A DNA stretch of 64,000 nt, taken from assembly GCA_964509425.1 (NCBI GenBank), contig CAZDWZ010000010.1:102025-166024 (forward strand). Reading direction: 5' to 3'. The notes under the pieces are model-generated. The model was not told where the DNA came from. It worked only from the letters and a program-made list of their open reading frames with translations, and did no database searches. The DNA is from CAZDWZ01 sp964509425. GTDB lineage: Bacteria > Bdellovibrionota_C > UBA2361 > SZUA-149 > CAZDWZ01. The position numbers were made by a program, and so were the translations under genes. This document shows, piece after piece, positions 18,089 through 27,468 of the stretch (within the stretch, counting starts at the first letter, position 1; the number at the start of each line of letters is the position of its first letter).

Positions 18089-18195
18089 GGCTCCGTGATT
18101 GGTCGGTGTCTCAGTGCCTCTGTGGTTGCTAATAAAGCAAGTCGGCCAAGCGTCAGATTTGAAAGAGCGCGGGGTCTATTACAGAAAGCGTATTG

Positions 18196-19332
18196 ATGAA
18201 CGGGAAAGATATGGATTCCGAAACCTCGCCGGCCTCGCTTCGAATCGACGGGGAACGCATTCGAGGCCTCGTTCTTCTGCTGCTGGCGTTCGGCTTTGCC
18301 TATCTCGTGTTTCTCGTTTGTCGCCCGTTTTTCGTTCCGATCATCTGGTCGCTCATCCTCGTCACGACCACGTGGCCCATCTATCGTCGGATTCTCGCTC
18401 GGCTCGGCGGCAGGAACACGCTCGCTTCGAGCTTCATGATTGGCTCCGCGTTTCTCCTGCTTTTTGGAATTATTGGACCGCTGTTTACCATTCTTGCACG
18501 CGAGGCGGCGGATTGGCGTCAGTCTGAGCCGTCCTCGCTGATAGAGCTCGTCGCGAAGGCACCGAACCCGAAGGATCTGCCGGTCATCGGCCCTGTGATT
18601 CGCGCCGCGGGAGTCGAAGGCGAAGTCTCACCGGAGAAAATTCGAGGCTATCTGGCGTTGTACCGAGCGCAGCTTGCTCAAGTCGCGGGACGGTTTGCGT
18701 CGCAGGTGCTCGAAGCGTTTGCCAACTTTTTTCTCTGCCTTCTCTTTTCGTTTTTCTTGTACCGGGATGGTGCGTATGTCGCGTCGAGCGGTCGGAGAGC
18801 GCTCGTTCGCATCGGCGGCCCGCGATTCCGGAGCATTCTCTCCACCTGCACCGTGACTGTCCGCGCTGCTGTCTACGGACTCCTCGCGACCGCGGTGGCG
18901 CAGGGTTTTCTCGCCGGGCTCGGTTTTCTCGTGGCCGGTGCGCAGTTCCCGATTCTTCTCGGGTTCGTCACACTCGCCGCGTCGTTTGCACCTTTTGGTG
19001 CGCCGCTCGTGTATGTTCCGGTTTGCCTGCATCTCCTGCACCAGGGCCACGTGCTCGCCGGTTTCGGGCTCCTCGCATGGGGCGTGGGAGTCGTGAGCAC
19101 GAGCGACAACGTGCTTCGCACCATCCTGATTAGCCAGAGCACGCAGATGTCGTTTTTGCTGGTGTTCATGGGGATTATCGGAGGGATCTTATCGTTTGGG
19201 TTGCTTGGACTTTTTATCGGTCCTGTTGTGATGGCAGTTCTCCAGGGCCTCTGGCTTGAATGGACCGAGAACCCCCGGCGGGAAGCGGCGGCGCCCGCGG
19301 GAGCCGTAGCGGCGGAACCTTTGCCGGGCTGA
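18196..19332 (+). CDS. AI-2E family transporter
   Basis: A 378-residue polytopic membrane protein with about seven or eight hydrophobic segments. N-terminal pairs (LVLLLLAFGFAYLVFLVCRP, VPIIWSLILVTTTWPIYRRI), the central FFLCLLFSFFLYRDG motif and the C-terminal LSFGLLGLFIGPVVMAVL are typical of the AI-2E/PerM family. Substrates vary in this family, and autoinducer export is not implied. The start could be the TTG or ATG at 18193/18196 or an ATG five codons later. The C-terminal tail is alanine-rich. Confidence 0.88.
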   Translation: MNGKDMDSETSPASLRIDGERIRGLVLLLLAFGFAYLVFLVCRPFFVPIIWSLILVTTTWPIYRRILARLGGRNTLASSFMIGSAFLLLFGIIGPLFTILAREAADWRQSEPSSLIELVAKAPNPKDLPVIGPVIRAAGVEGEVSPEKIRGYLALYRAQLAQVAGRFASQVLEAFANFFLCLLFSFFLYRDGAYVASSGRRALVRIGGPRFRSILSTCTVTVRAAVYGLLATAVAQGFLAGLGFLVAGAQFPILLGFVTLAASFAPFGAPLVYVPVCLHLLHQGHVLAGFGLLAWGVGVVSTSDNVLRTILISQSTQMSFLLVFMGIIGGILSFGLLGLFIGPVVMAVLQGLWLEWTENPRREAAAPAGAVAAEPLPG

Positions 19333-19507
19333 GGCCCTGCTTCTCCCCATGCTTTCCTCTTATGACCTCTGGTGAGGGCCAGGTGAGTCATCATTTCATC
19401 ATCGTAGCATTGGCTGATAATCATCGTTTCGTAAGGAAATCGCCGTAAATAAGCCCATAACAGAGGAGAGAAACGGAGTATGTGCTCTGTAATCTTTCTC
19501 GGGGTTT

Positions 19508-19759
19508 ATGGATTTTCTTCGGATATTTTTGGTGCTTTCGGCAATCTCGCTCTCGGGATGTTTCGCGCATGAAGCGCCGGGCCGCTGCAGTCCTTCCGTG
19601 AGTCGCGCGCCCTGGGGCAGCACTGATTGTGATCCCTATTTCGAGTCGAGCTCGGATCTGACGGGATACTCGGAACGCATGGTGAGGATGGGCAAGGGAA
19701 GCTGGCGCACCGAGCGCCGCTTCGACACGCCCGTAGGGCCCATCGTGATTGATTATTAG
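19508..19759 (+). CDS. Small lipoprotein
   Basis: An 83-residue protein with a short signal peptide and lipobox LSGC at residues 15-18 (MDFLRIFLVLSAISLSGC). The mature part has two more cysteines and a basic C-terminal half ending PVGPIVIDY. A membrane-anchored lipoprotein of unknown role. A very strong hairpin (19858-19891) with T-rich 3' side lies 98 bases downstream. Confidence 0.7.
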   Translation: MDFLRIFLVLSAISLSGCFAHEAPGRCSPSVSRAPWGSTDCDPYFESSSDLTGYSERMVRMGKGSWRTERRFDTPVGPIVIDY

Positions 19760-19857
19760 CGCTTCCTCGAAGCACTTTTCTGCAGACAGATTCGCTTTGA
19801 ATCGTCTGCGGAGAGGATGACTGAACCTCTTCGCAAAACCTCCTTTCTTGAGTGTAA

Positions 19858-19891
19858 CCCCGGGCCGCATCATTCCGTGATGGGCCCGGGG
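19858..19891 (+). terminator. Strong nested terminator
   Basis: CCCCGGGCC pairs with GGCCCGGGG, and the inner CATCA pairs with TGATG around loop TTCCG. TTGTTGTTT follows on the + side. It ends the lipoprotein transcript and may also insulate the minus-strand gene at 19924. Confidence 0.85.
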
Positions 19892-19923
19892 TTGTTGTTT
19901 CCCACAGGTCCTCCGGCGTCCGC

Positions 19924-21432
19924 TCACGGCTCGTTTCCGGAAGGCGGATTGCCGTCCGGGAATTCGCCGCCCACGAAGTTCCGCCGTGTGGGGTGGGCGG
20001 TCGGTGGCGGAGCATCCGGCTCCGGGCTGGTGTCGCAGATGTCCGAGAGCGGGCGCGTCTCGAGGTACTGCTGCGCCATCGCGGCGAAGACCCCCGGGAT
20101 GAGCGGGATGAGGCCCTCGCCCAGCACCGTGACCTGCGTCCGGAGCTTCTCGGCTTCGGCCCGGCTGAGGCGGAGGTCGCGTTCGAGGTCCCCGATCTTC
20201 ACCCGGTGCCCCGGGCATTCCTTGCAGGTAAACGTGGGGATGGTCCTCATCTTCCCCGAGTTCCCGCCGCCGCCCGTTGCCCGGCTGCGCTTCAGGTCCG
20301 CGGCTTCGCGAACTGCCGTGTCGCGTTCCCCGGTCACCCGCTTCACGTCGGCGTCGAGGCCGGCGATCCTGCCTGCCGCCGCATCCTTGAGCTTCGTCAT
20401 CGTATCGAGGTTTGCCTCCGCGAGCTCCGCCCGCTGCCTGAGCGCGGAGATCTGTCGCCCGAGTTCGGCCACATGCTCCTCGATCCGAGTCGCTTCCTGC
20501 GCGGCGCTCCGCGCGGCGGCCTCGCGAGCTAAGTCCTGACGCTCGATTGTCGCGTTCGCTTCCGCAAGCTCGAGACGGACCCCCTCGAGGAGGCCCTCGG
20601 CTGCGGCGCGCTGCCGTTCCTTCTCGGTTAGTTCTCGTCCCAGTCGTTCAGCCACCGCACGGTAGTCTGCCGCGTCCCGCGTCAGCGAGTCGATGCGTGC
20701 GTCCGTGAACTCGCCCCACTGCAGAATCTGCGCGGACTGGAGCACGAGCAGATCGTAGGCGGCTTGCAGGTCTCGGAGCCGCTCGAGCAGCGGCGCTTCG
20801 GCGTTCACACGGCCTTCGGTCGCCGTGAGAAGTTCGCGGCCGAGCCGTGCGACTTCTTGGCCGAGCCGCAGGATCTCCGCATCCAGCAGTTCCCGTGCGA
20901 CTCGCCACTCCTCGCGCTCGCGCTCGAGGTCGGCAAAGGCCGTTTTCTCGCGTCCCGCTGCGCCGTCGCGCTCGCTTTCGAGCCTGCTGATGGTTCCGTC
21001 CTTCTCCTGACCGGCTCGCGTGAGTTCGCCGATCTGCCTTTGCAGATCCCCGATCTTCGGGCCGCCCTTCTCCTTCACGGGTTTCGGCGGTTTCTCCTTG
21101 TCGAGCAAGGCGCGGATGCGCCCGTGCACCTTCCGGTGGTCGGTCAGCTCGAGGAGGTCCATCGCCTTCCGCGCCACCGCGATCAGCGCGGTTTCCTCTG
21201 CGTCTCGGCTGATGGTCGGCCCGGAGACGGGTTGCGGGACCTCTTCTTCCATCGGCGAGCCGAGACCCGACGTGATGATGAGAACGAACGCCGTGAAGAC
21301 CGAGGCCCCGAGCATCTGGCCGACTTCGAGCTTGAACTGGAACCCGACGACCGCAAGAGCTGCGATCACGATGACCATGAACACGAGCCAAGCGGGAATG
21401 ACCCGCCGGCGATAGAACGGTTCCTTCGACAT
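19924..21432 (-). CDS. Membrane-anchored coiled-coil protein
   Basis: A 502-residue protein. Two hydrophobic segments at the N-terminus (WLVFMVIVIAALAVVGFQF and MLGASVFTAFVLIITSGL) are followed by a long predicted coiled coil (about 100-430) rich in Glu, Arg, Ala and Leu. Near the C-terminus is a CKECPGH pair (a CxxC) and a final disordered Pro/Gly tail. GAGGTGC precedes the ATG. Cytoplasmic or periplasmic placement of the coil cannot be decided. Single gene with high G/C-ending codon use; likely one of the acquired units. A scaffold or tether role is possible. Confidence 0.75.
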   Translation of the reverse strand: MSKEPFYRRRVIPAWLVFMVIVIAALAVVGFQFKLEVGQMLGASVFTAFVLIITSGLGSPMEEEVPQPVSGPTISRDAEETALIAVARKAMDLLELTDHRKVHGRIRALLDKEKPPKPVKEKGGPKIGDLQRQIGELTRAGQEKDGTISRLESERDGAAGREKTAFADLEREREEWRVARELLDAEILRLGQEVARLGRELLTATEGRVNAEAPLLERLRDLQAAYDLLVLQSAQILQWGEFTDARIDSLTRDAADYRAVAERLGRELTEKERQRAAAEGLLEGVRLELAEANATIERQDLAREAAARSAAQEATRIEEHVAELGRQISALRQRAELAEANLDTMTKLKDAAAGRIAGLDADVKRVTGERDTAVREAADLKRSRATGGGGNSGKMRTIPTFTCKECPGHRVKIGDLERDLRLSRAEAEKLRTQVTVLGEGLIPLIPGVFAAMAQQYLETRPLSDICDTSPEPDAPPPTAHPTRRNFVGGEFPDGNPPSGNEP

Positions 21433-21873
21433 CTTGCACCTCGCACAGAGAAGTATGAGTCCAGGACTGTTAGCGTTGTGAGAAGCGTGTTGGGTGTTTG
21501 GTTTTAACCATTGTCATCACCCTCCGCGATTCGGAGCGCGCGCGAGCCGAAGCGGAAGGCAAAGAAAAAGCTTCTTCTGTGACCGGGCTTTCAAAGAAAT
21601 ACGAATGGCGGAAACCGTTCACGGCTTCTGCAGGCCGAGGCGGGAAGATTGAGAAAAATCGGGGTGTGCCCTGCACATGAGGATTGTTCTCAAGCGTTCC
21701 AACGAAGGCAGTTGGAGTCGTGAACGGTTTAAGGAAGTTGGGGGAAAAGAGCAAGGCAGCGGGGCCTTGCGATTTGATGAAGGCGCTTCTGTTTATTCAG
21801 GAAAACAGAAGAGTTGCAGACAATCGGGAAATTTGGCTGACGAATTTCTGCCGATCGATTTGTGAGAACTCTG
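21433..21873. other. Gene-free spacer
   Basis: About 440 bases without any supported gene or clear repeat. Confidence 0.4.
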
Positions 21874-22527
21874 TTACGTCGTGCCGCCCTGAGCCGGAGT
21901 CGTCATGCGATTTAAGACCGCCAGCGCCTCGCTTCTCACGTTCGGGTCAGAGACCAGCGGTGCAACGACACCCTTTCCGGCTTCGGCAAACGAGCCGAAT
22001 TGTTTCAAACGGCGAAGATTGCAGAGGCGGACCGACGAGACGGTGCCTTCGACATTGTAGAACGTCGATCCGTGAGACGATGTCGGAAGGTTCAGACGCG
22101 GGCTTTGCAGGAAGAGCTCGCGCTTCGAGCGTTCCGGTTGAGAAAGCACGGCGAGAGTGAACAACTCCGAGTCTCGGGCTCTTAGGGCCGAGAGGGAGTG
22201 CGACACCAGCCGCTCCGCTTCGGAGTCAGATAAGTTCTCCAACTCTTCCTTCGAAAACTCGCAGTGTTTGCTTACCAGCGGTCCCGCGCTCTCATCGAGC
22301 GCTGCTCGGACAATCGAGCGAGGTCGAAACACCGCGGCAGTCCGCGGCGCAGAGTCCATTCGGAGCGAGGCCCGCTGAGTTCCATTCGATGCCAGCTCTT
22401 GTGAAATTCCGACTCGCGTATACGAGAGCAGAAACATCGCGCCCACGATGAGCCCGCAAACCACCGTTCTGTCGAACGGGCGTCGCAAGCTTTTTCGTTC
22501 CTGATTTTTTGATCGCAGAGTTTTCAT
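21874..22527 (-). CDS. Membrane-anchored hypothetical protein
   Basis: A 217-residue protein. A basic N-terminus (MKTLRSKNQERKSLRRPFDR) is followed by one hydrophobic segment (VVCGLIVGAMFLLSYTRVG), then a soluble, helical domain (EELENLSDSEAERLVSHSLS, LFTLAVLSQPERSKRELFLQ). The C-terminal part (GVVAPLVSDPNVRSEALAVL) resembles a single HEAT-like repeat. Probably an exported or periplasm-facing protein anchored by its N-terminus. Function unknown. Confidence 0.65.
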   Translation of the reverse strand: MKTLRSKNQERKSLRRPFDRTVVCGLIVGAMFLLSYTRVGISQELASNGTQRASLRMDSAPRTAAVFRPRSIVRAALDESAGPLVSKHCEFSKEELENLSDSEAERLVSHSLSALRARDSELFTLAVLSQPERSKRELFLQSPRLNLPTSSHGSTFYNVEGTVSSVRLCNLRRLKQFGSFAEAGKGVVAPLVSDPNVRSEALAVLNRMTTPAQGGTT

Positions 22528-23084
22528 ACACTCACTTTATGATCGTCTTTTCGGCAAGTAACCGGGTGTTAGGATATTGTCAGTGTCAAACAATATCGGG
22601 ACGGAATTTGTTGGAAGAAACATATCTTTCTGTAATGTCGTAACTCGAGCGCAATATGGTTTCACCGCGTTGATACGTTGGAGAAATGTTGCACCGCGAG
22701 TCGTGAGACATCGAAAAAAAGCCCGTAAAATGGGCAAATCCGAGTGTTTCCGCGCCGATCGCTATTTTCTAAGCACGTCCGATTATAACGTTTTGATTGC
22801 AATGTTTGAGCGATTCCCTGAGAGCGACAGCAACGAGATCAAACTCTTGCGATTGTCTTCACTTCATCATCATTTCGTCACAGAACGATGACGCGTAAGA
22901 CGCGCGTATGTTGTTCGGAAAGTCTGCGTGCGGAACTCGAGTGAAAAAACGGGAAAGGCGCGTGCCGTAGGAGAGCTTGGCAAGCGCCTCTCCCGGTGGG
23001 AATTCGGGGAGAATGAGCTTTAGGCAAAGGGTTGATGGGTGCTTGGAATCCCCCCGGTGGTTCGAGACCACGCCCACCCGAAAG
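22528..23084. other. Gene-free spacer with hairpin
   Basis: No gene is supported. A 16-bp stem with two mismatches (22951-22966 with 22979-22994, GGGAAAGGCGC... / ...GCGCCTCTCCC) lies 91 bases beyond the stop of the ATPase gene and may end that operon. Confidence 0.5.
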
Positions 23085-23699
23085 TTATGAAAGGGGGATG
23101 GTTACGGGCGCGGATGTTAGGGAATTGCTGGAAATACTGGCTTCGTCATAGAGACCGAGAAACGTCTTTCTCAGATCGCCGCCATTCTTCTGATAGAGCG
23201 CCCGCGCCGTCGCCAACATTTCGGGGGCGGGGTCGGGAACCAGATCCTCGAGAAGTTTGTCGAGGAGAGCGGGCGTCGTCCGAAGCTCGGCAAGCGTGGG
23301 AAATCGCCCCGTCGTATGCGAGGTGACGATTACCCCGCCCCAATTTTTCAAACAAAGCTTCGCCAGGGGCCAGAGCGCTCGCGGAATCCGCTCCGCGGAG
23401 TCGATGAGGAGCACCGAACCGTCTCGGGCTTTCCTTGATATTTGAAAGAGGAAGACGAGAATGGCTCCCGGCGAGAGCGTGCCAAGAGAGAGGAGCATTG
23501 TCTCGCGCCCGCTCCGACGAAGCCGGCGCTCGAGCTCTTCGAGCACGGTGGTTTTTCCCGAGCCCTCCGGACCGACCAACGCGCCGCGAAAAGAACGCGC
23601 GCTGACCCGCTCGAGAATCCGCTCGAAGTCGCCTCCTTCCGGCCGAAAAACGAGGGTCGAGAGACGTTCTGAGCGAAAGGGATTCTCTCTTGCTTTCAT
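23085..23699 (-). CDS. P-loop ATPase, third gene of coupled operon
   Basis: A 204-residue protein with Walker A GPEGSGKT (about residues 38-45) and a Walker B-like SVLLIDSAERI about 60 residues later, followed by a sensor-like VIVTSH. The C-terminal part is helical. It resembles compact AAA/ORC-type or IstB-like ATP-binding domains more than a kinase. The start MKARENPFRSERL overlaps the previous gene by 4 nt (ATGA), so translation is coupled. A large open region upstream in the same frame is antisense to the neighbours and not coding. Its partner proteins suggest a membrane-linked task. Confidence 0.75.
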   Translation of the reverse strand: MKARENPFRSERLSTLVFRPEGGDFERILERVSARSFRGALVGPEGSGKTTVLEELERRLRRSGRETMLLSLGTLSPGAILVFLFQISRKARDGSVLLIDSAERIPRALWPLAKLCLKNWGGVIVTSHTTGRFPTLAELRTTPALLDKLLEDLVPDPAPEMLATARALYQKNGGDLRKTFLGLYDEASISSNSLTSAPVTIPLS

Positions 23700-24073
23700 G
23701 CTTTCCCGATGACGACTTCCTCTCCGCCCGGCGCGAGGATGAAATCCTCCCGGAGGGTTTCCTCTGAGGGCGTGAGGATCGCTTCGACCGCCCAGCTCAG
23801 CGAAATCAGCGTTCCGGAGAAGCTGTACGGACCGGCGGGCAGTGAAAACGAAAACTCGTGAGACCCCGAGCGCCGCTGTTGGGGAAACGGCAGGCTGTCG
23901 ACTATCCCGACGTCGCGGTCTCCCCGTCCGGAGGTGAACCAGAAGAGCCGGACTTCCGCGGCAACCTCTTCCGTGCCGTTCCACGAAACGGTCCCGCGAA
24001 TCGTTTCTCCCGGTGAGAATGCCAAGAGCTCGTCCGGTTTTTGGCCCTTAATCGTGAGAGAGAATTCGCTCAT
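23696..24073 (-). CDS. Arrestin-like beta-sandwich protein, second gene of coupled operon
   Basis: A 125-residue soluble protein starting MSEFSLTIKGQKPDEL, with a near-consensus ribosome binding site (GGAGGG). The pattern FSPGETIRGTVSWNG, an EVRLFWFTSG strand, and HEFSFSLPAGPYSFSGTLIS with a final W.V.AI resembles the N-domain of arrestin-like folds (a lattice of beta strands with a P-S-F-x-G turn). It overlaps both neighbours by 4 nt. The upstream DUF3592 protein's C-terminal part has a similar pattern. Fold assignment is by eye. Confidence 0.7.
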   Translation of the reverse strand: MSEFSLTIKGQKPDELLAFSPGETIRGTVSWNGTEEVAAEVRLFWFTSGRGDRDVGIVDSLPFPQQRRSGSHEFSFSLPAGPYSFSGTLISLSWAVEAILTPSEETLREDFILAPGGEEVVIGKA

Positions 24074-25890
24074 TTCCCTCCTTTTTCCGGGGTCTCCGTG
24101 GTTTTCAGCGCGTCCGGTGCGACTGCTTCTCCGCCTAGCCCGGCCGACGAGCGGAGAGTCACTGGGGCGCCCGGTATGACCTGAATCTCATACTCTTCTT
24201 TGATGTTCGGAAAACGGGCGACCTCGCCTTCGAGGTGAAGCTTCCAGACGATCTTGTTGTTGTCCGACGAGAAGCTGTGCATCGTTTTTGCGGGGACTTT
24301 GATGGTCACGGAGCCTTCTGCGCGCTGCGTGTGAGCGTTCTGCAGAGGATAGTCCTCGCGAAAGAAGTTCTCCTCTGCGGTCGTCCGGTCGGTTCCGCGA
24401 GTGTAGGTCGCCTTCTCCGTGCCGATGAGGCTGACCTGAAGCGCCTTGATGCGGTTATTTCCCGAAGGAATCTGCCAGCGAATCTCAGCCGTCTGTCCGA
24501 GCGGAATCGGGAGGCGGGAGATGGTGAGCTTCGGGCGCGGAAGGAAGATGGCGAGGAACGAATGCACCGCACCCCAAATGAGGAACAAACCGATGAGGAC
24601 AAAGGGCGTGATGAAAAGGCAGAGAATATATTCCGGGCGGCCTCGTATCACCGACATCACCGCATTGTAGGCGAAGATCGAGACGATGCCGTTCCAGAAA
24701 AGCGCCACGAAGAGCATCCCGACGAACCGACCGACCGGAGTGCTCGATGGCTGCAGCTCGATCGCTCCCGAGGCGGGGCGAGGCTCGGGAACGCCGGTTC
24801 GCGTCCGATTTCGTTCTCCCACGCTTGAATGAAAGCGGTAAGCGCCTGTTGTGTCCGGTTTTTTCGAAAGCGAGCGGATGCCCCAATACACGCCTCCTAA
24901 CCCCACTCCCACGAAGATGAGCGGAAAGAGAATAAAAAGGCCGTGCCAGCCGAGGCCGGTGACGAGCACGGCGTAGGTCGGATCCTCTGGGTTGATATAG
25001 CACTGAACGGTCTCGCCGGGTTTGTGCGCGTCGACAATCGCTTGTTTCTCCGCGCGCCCGCTCGAGCTCGCGTTAAACGCCTGATAGGTGTTCGAGCGGA
25101 GAGTGCGGCCTTGAACCGTGTATTCATAGAGGATGTCGATGGAGTAGGTCGGCCCGTCGTCTCCGGAGTCATCCCGTCTAAGCTCGCTCGAAATCACTTT
25201 TGCCGGGGCTTTCTGCCAAGAGCTGCTCTCAAGTGCCCGCTTCATATCCGGGATCATCGTGGCGGTGATGCCGAGGCCCGCCAGCAGGAAAATCGAAAAG
25301 AAGAGAATGAGGAAGATCCCGGCGCCTTTCCCGGAGCTTGCCTGTTTTGAGATGGAGACGCTGAGAGGCACCTTTTTCCCGCGTTCCGTTTTTCGGGAGA
25401 GAAAGATCACCCAGAGTCCGCCAAAACCGACGGCCATGAAAACAAGCGGGATAATTAAGAAAAGGCCTTGAAAAAACGAATGCCGCTGGAGAATCAGGTC
25501 CTCGGGCCGGCTTGGATTTTGGTAGCAGGAGACCTTCGCGCCTTTCGGGAATTTAAGGACGAAGCGATTCGCTTCACCGACATCGCTCGTCCGCCACGGA
25601 CGTTTTTGAATCTGGTCGGAGTTAATCAGTTTCTCGCCTGATCGGAGCTGATACCGAACGACGGGCGTGAAGTCGCGCTTCTTCGCGTCTTCGTCGACGC
25701 GGCTCTCAACGACTTCGCATCGTTGCTCTTTCCACGTGTAGGTGCCGGCCGTGTAGACGAGGTCGGCAACGAGAAAATACGCGAAGATCGAACCAATAAT
25801 GCCGAACATCAGGCAGAACAGGGCGCCGAAAGCGGCCCCGAAGCAGCCAGGTTTCGATGAATCACTGCGCTCTGTTGAGATGGAAATCAT
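24070..25890 (-). CDS. Membrane protein with two DUF3592-like units
   Basis: A 606-residue protein. It has two copies of a unit made of a membrane helix, an extracytoplasmic domain with W(K/Q) and a sequence like CYQNPSRPEDLIL / CYINPEDPTYAVL, and a further helix (FLIIPLVFMAVGFGGLWVIF and FILFPLIFVGVGLGGVYWGI). This is the DUF3592 pattern. Two more hydrophobic segments follow (about 385-450), then a C-terminal soluble beta-rich domain (AEIRWQIPSGNNRIKALQVS, VTIKVPAKTMHSF) resembling an arrestin-like half. First gene of a three-gene unit with 4-nt overlaps. An alternative TTG start exists 16 codons upstream. Confidence 0.82.
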   Translation of the reverse strand: MISISTERSDSSKPGCFGAAFGALFCLMFGIIGSIFAYFLVADLVYTAGTYTWKEQRCEVVESRVDEDAKKRDFTPVVRYQLRSGEKLINSDQIQKRPWRTSDVGEANRFVLKFPKGAKVSCYQNPSRPEDLILQRHSFFQGLFLIIPLVFMAVGFGGLWVIFLSRKTERGKKVPLSVSISKQASSGKGAGIFLILFFSIFLLAGLGITATMIPDMKRALESSSWQKAPAKVISSELRRDDSGDDGPTYSIDILYEYTVQGRTLRSNTYQAFNASSSGRAEKQAIVDAHKPGETVQCYINPEDPTYAVLVTGLGWHGLFILFPLIFVGVGLGGVYWGIRSLSKKPDTTGAYRFHSSVGERNRTRTGVPEPRPASGAIELQPSSTPVGRFVGMLFVALFWNGIVSIFAYNAVMSVIRGRPEYILCLFITPFVLIGLFLIWGAVHSFLAIFLPRPKLTISRLPIPLGQTAEIRWQIPSGNNRIKALQVSLIGTEKATYTRGTDRTTAEENFFREDYPLQNAHTQRAEGSVTIKVPAKTMHSFSSDNNKIVWKLHLEGEVARFPNIKEEYEIQVIPGAPVTLRSSAGLGGEAVAPDALKTTETPEKGGK

Positions 25891-25991
25891 CCGGCTCGTT
25901 GATAGTGCGATTCGGAGAATAGAATCACAGCTGAACAACGAGCCGCAATCCTGAATGGGGTCTCAGTTTGAATTCGGGACGTTTTTGGCTT

Positions 25992-26066
25992 TTCTCCGGT
26001 GCTCTGGTGCTCTGTGGTTCATTTTTTTATTGATAACGAACCACAGAGCACCAGAGCACCGGAGAA
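25992..26066. repeat. Perfect 29-bp inverted repeat, CACAGAG-type variant
   Basis: Arms at 25992-26020 and 26038-26066 are exact reverse complements (GAACCACAGAGCACCAGAGC... on the right), with a 17-base AT-rich loop. It is the same family as the CACAGAG elements elsewhere, with GCACC in place of the usual spacer letters. It lies between divergent DUF3592 and convergent dtd transcripts. Confidence 0.9.
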
Positions 26067-26137
26067 ATTTTATACTGAGGCATTTCCTAATTCTGAATGG
26101 CGGCAGCCGACGCCCGGATTACCATGGGGAGCCGACG

Positions 26138-26611
26138 TTAGTCTTCGGCGAGCGGAGTGGGAGCGGTGTCTTTGCTCTCAACGATGAGGGTCACCGGTCC
26201 GTCATTTTCGAGGGAGACCAGCATATGCTCACCGAATCTTCCTTGCTGAACATCCGGAAAACCGAGGTCGAGAAACGCTGCGGCGAACTTCGGAAAAAGC
26301 TCGCGGGCTTTCCCGGGAGCCATGGCACTCGCGAAGTCGGGCCGTCTCCCCTTCCGTGTGTCGCCGTAGACGGTAAACTGCGAGATGAGGAGGATCCCTC
26401 CTCCGGCCTCAACCACGGAGCGGTCGAATCGCCCTTCCTCGTTCGGAAAAACTCGGAGATTGAGGATCTTCTCTGCCACCGGGGCAAACTCCCGCTCGCT
26501 GTCGTTTTGGTGAAGACCGGCAAGAAGGACCAAGCCCGGTCCGATTCTCCCGGTTATTTCTCCGTCGATGCTTACTGAGGCGGAGCGCACTCTTTGAACA
26601 ATGACTCTCAT
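26138..26611 (-). CDS. dtd: D-aminoacyl-tRNA deacylase
   Basis: A 157-residue enzyme that removes D-amino acids (and glycine mischarged on tRNA-Ala) from tRNA. The start MRVIVQRVRSASV and the conserved LISQFTVYGDTRKGRRPDF and NDGPVTLIVES motifs are those of the Dtd family. Length is slightly above the usual 145. Cytoplasmic. It is a single gene here; 26612-27033 upstream holds no supported gene. Confidence 0.95.
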   Translation of the reverse strand: MRVIVQRVRSASVSIDGEITGRIGPGLVLLAGLHQNDSEREFAPVAEKILNLRVFPNEEGRFDRSVVEAGGGILLISQFTVYGDTRKGRRPDFASAMAPGKARELFPKFAAAFLDLGFPDVQQGRFGEHMLVSLENDGPVTLIVESKDTAPTPLAED

Positions 26612-26835
26612 GGGTCCTCCGGTGTGTCTCCCCGATAGGGATTGAAGAGATGAAACCGCTATTGATTACGATGTTCCCGGCGCTCCGTCATCCCGGTGAG
26701 TGTGCGGAGATCGTCCGTCCGGGTACTTATCTGGATTTTGCGATGATGAAATTAGGGCGCGCATCAATAATTGAAGTTTATTCGAGGGCTCCGAAAGAGG
26801 CTGCCTCCAAAGACCTTCGGGGAGAGTGTGCCGAA

Positions 26836-26880
26836 GGCTCGACTTTCCCTATATTTTTTTAGTGGTCGGAGCAGTAGATT
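26836..26880. repeat. Solitary partial copy of the 151-bp repeat
   Basis: GAAGGCTCGACTTT...TAT.TTT...GGTCGGAGCA matches the start of the 151-bp tandem repeat at 29235-29575. The remainder of the unit is absent here. Confidence 0.6.
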
Positions 26881-27033
26881 CCTGCAGTGAGGTAATTTGC
26901 TCCGCGCAATTGGCAACTAGGATAGCGGCGTGCAGGATTTTTCTCACAGCATCTCGATCGCAACTCTCGAAGGAGGATACGCGGCGGAGACGGTGCTGGA
27001 AAAACCCAATCCTCCACCTCCGCGACACGTTGC

Positions 27034-27468
27034 TCATTGGGACGTTTCCTCGGGCAGGCCGAGGTAGCGCAGAGCCCCCTCTGCCTCTGCGCGAATATGA
27101 CTGTCCTCGTCGCTCTTCCTCGTCGCGGCTCTGAGGAGAGGCTCTACCTGCTTGTGTCGCCGCCCGATCATTATTAGTGCTCGAATTGCTCTGAATTTGT
27201 CGCGGTGATCGCCAGTTCGAAGGGCCTCGCCGACGATGGTAATTGTCCGGTTCAGACCCGTATCGATCAGGGCGAGGAGGTTGACCAGATTTGCTCGATT
27301 GACACCTCCCTCGACCTCGAGGAGTCGCTTGACGACTCCATCGACGTTTGTTTTGAGACGGCGCACGACGAGCACGACATTTGCGAGGTGCGCAGCCGCC
27401 ACCCCGCATTCATCCTCATCTCTGCCGCCTAACACTGCGGCGACGAGCTCGGTAACGGACTTTGACAT
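27034..27468 (-). CDS. HEAT-like repeat protein
   Basis: A 144-residue soluble helical protein starting MSKSVTELVAAVLGGRDEDE, with GAGAAGA upstream. It has paired helices of HEAT/armadillo type (AHLANVVLVVRRLKTNVDGV, DKFRAIRALIMIGRR, LLRAATRKSDEDSHIRAEAE, GALRYLGL). Likely a protein-binding adaptor; partner unknown. From 27469 to 27814 I see no gene. Confidence 0.65.
   Translation of the reverse strand: MSKSVTELVAAVLGGRDEDECGVAAAHLANVVLVVRRLKTNVDGVVKRLLEVEGGVNRANLVNLLALIDTGLNRTITIVGEALRTGDHRDKFRAIRALIMIGRRHKQVEPLLRAATRKSDEDSHIRAEAEGALRYLGLPEETSQ

Noticed and set aside
22577..22891. Possible 104-residue plus-strand gene
   Set aside because: GTG start without ribosome binding site, odd composition, no hydrophobic or family pattern.
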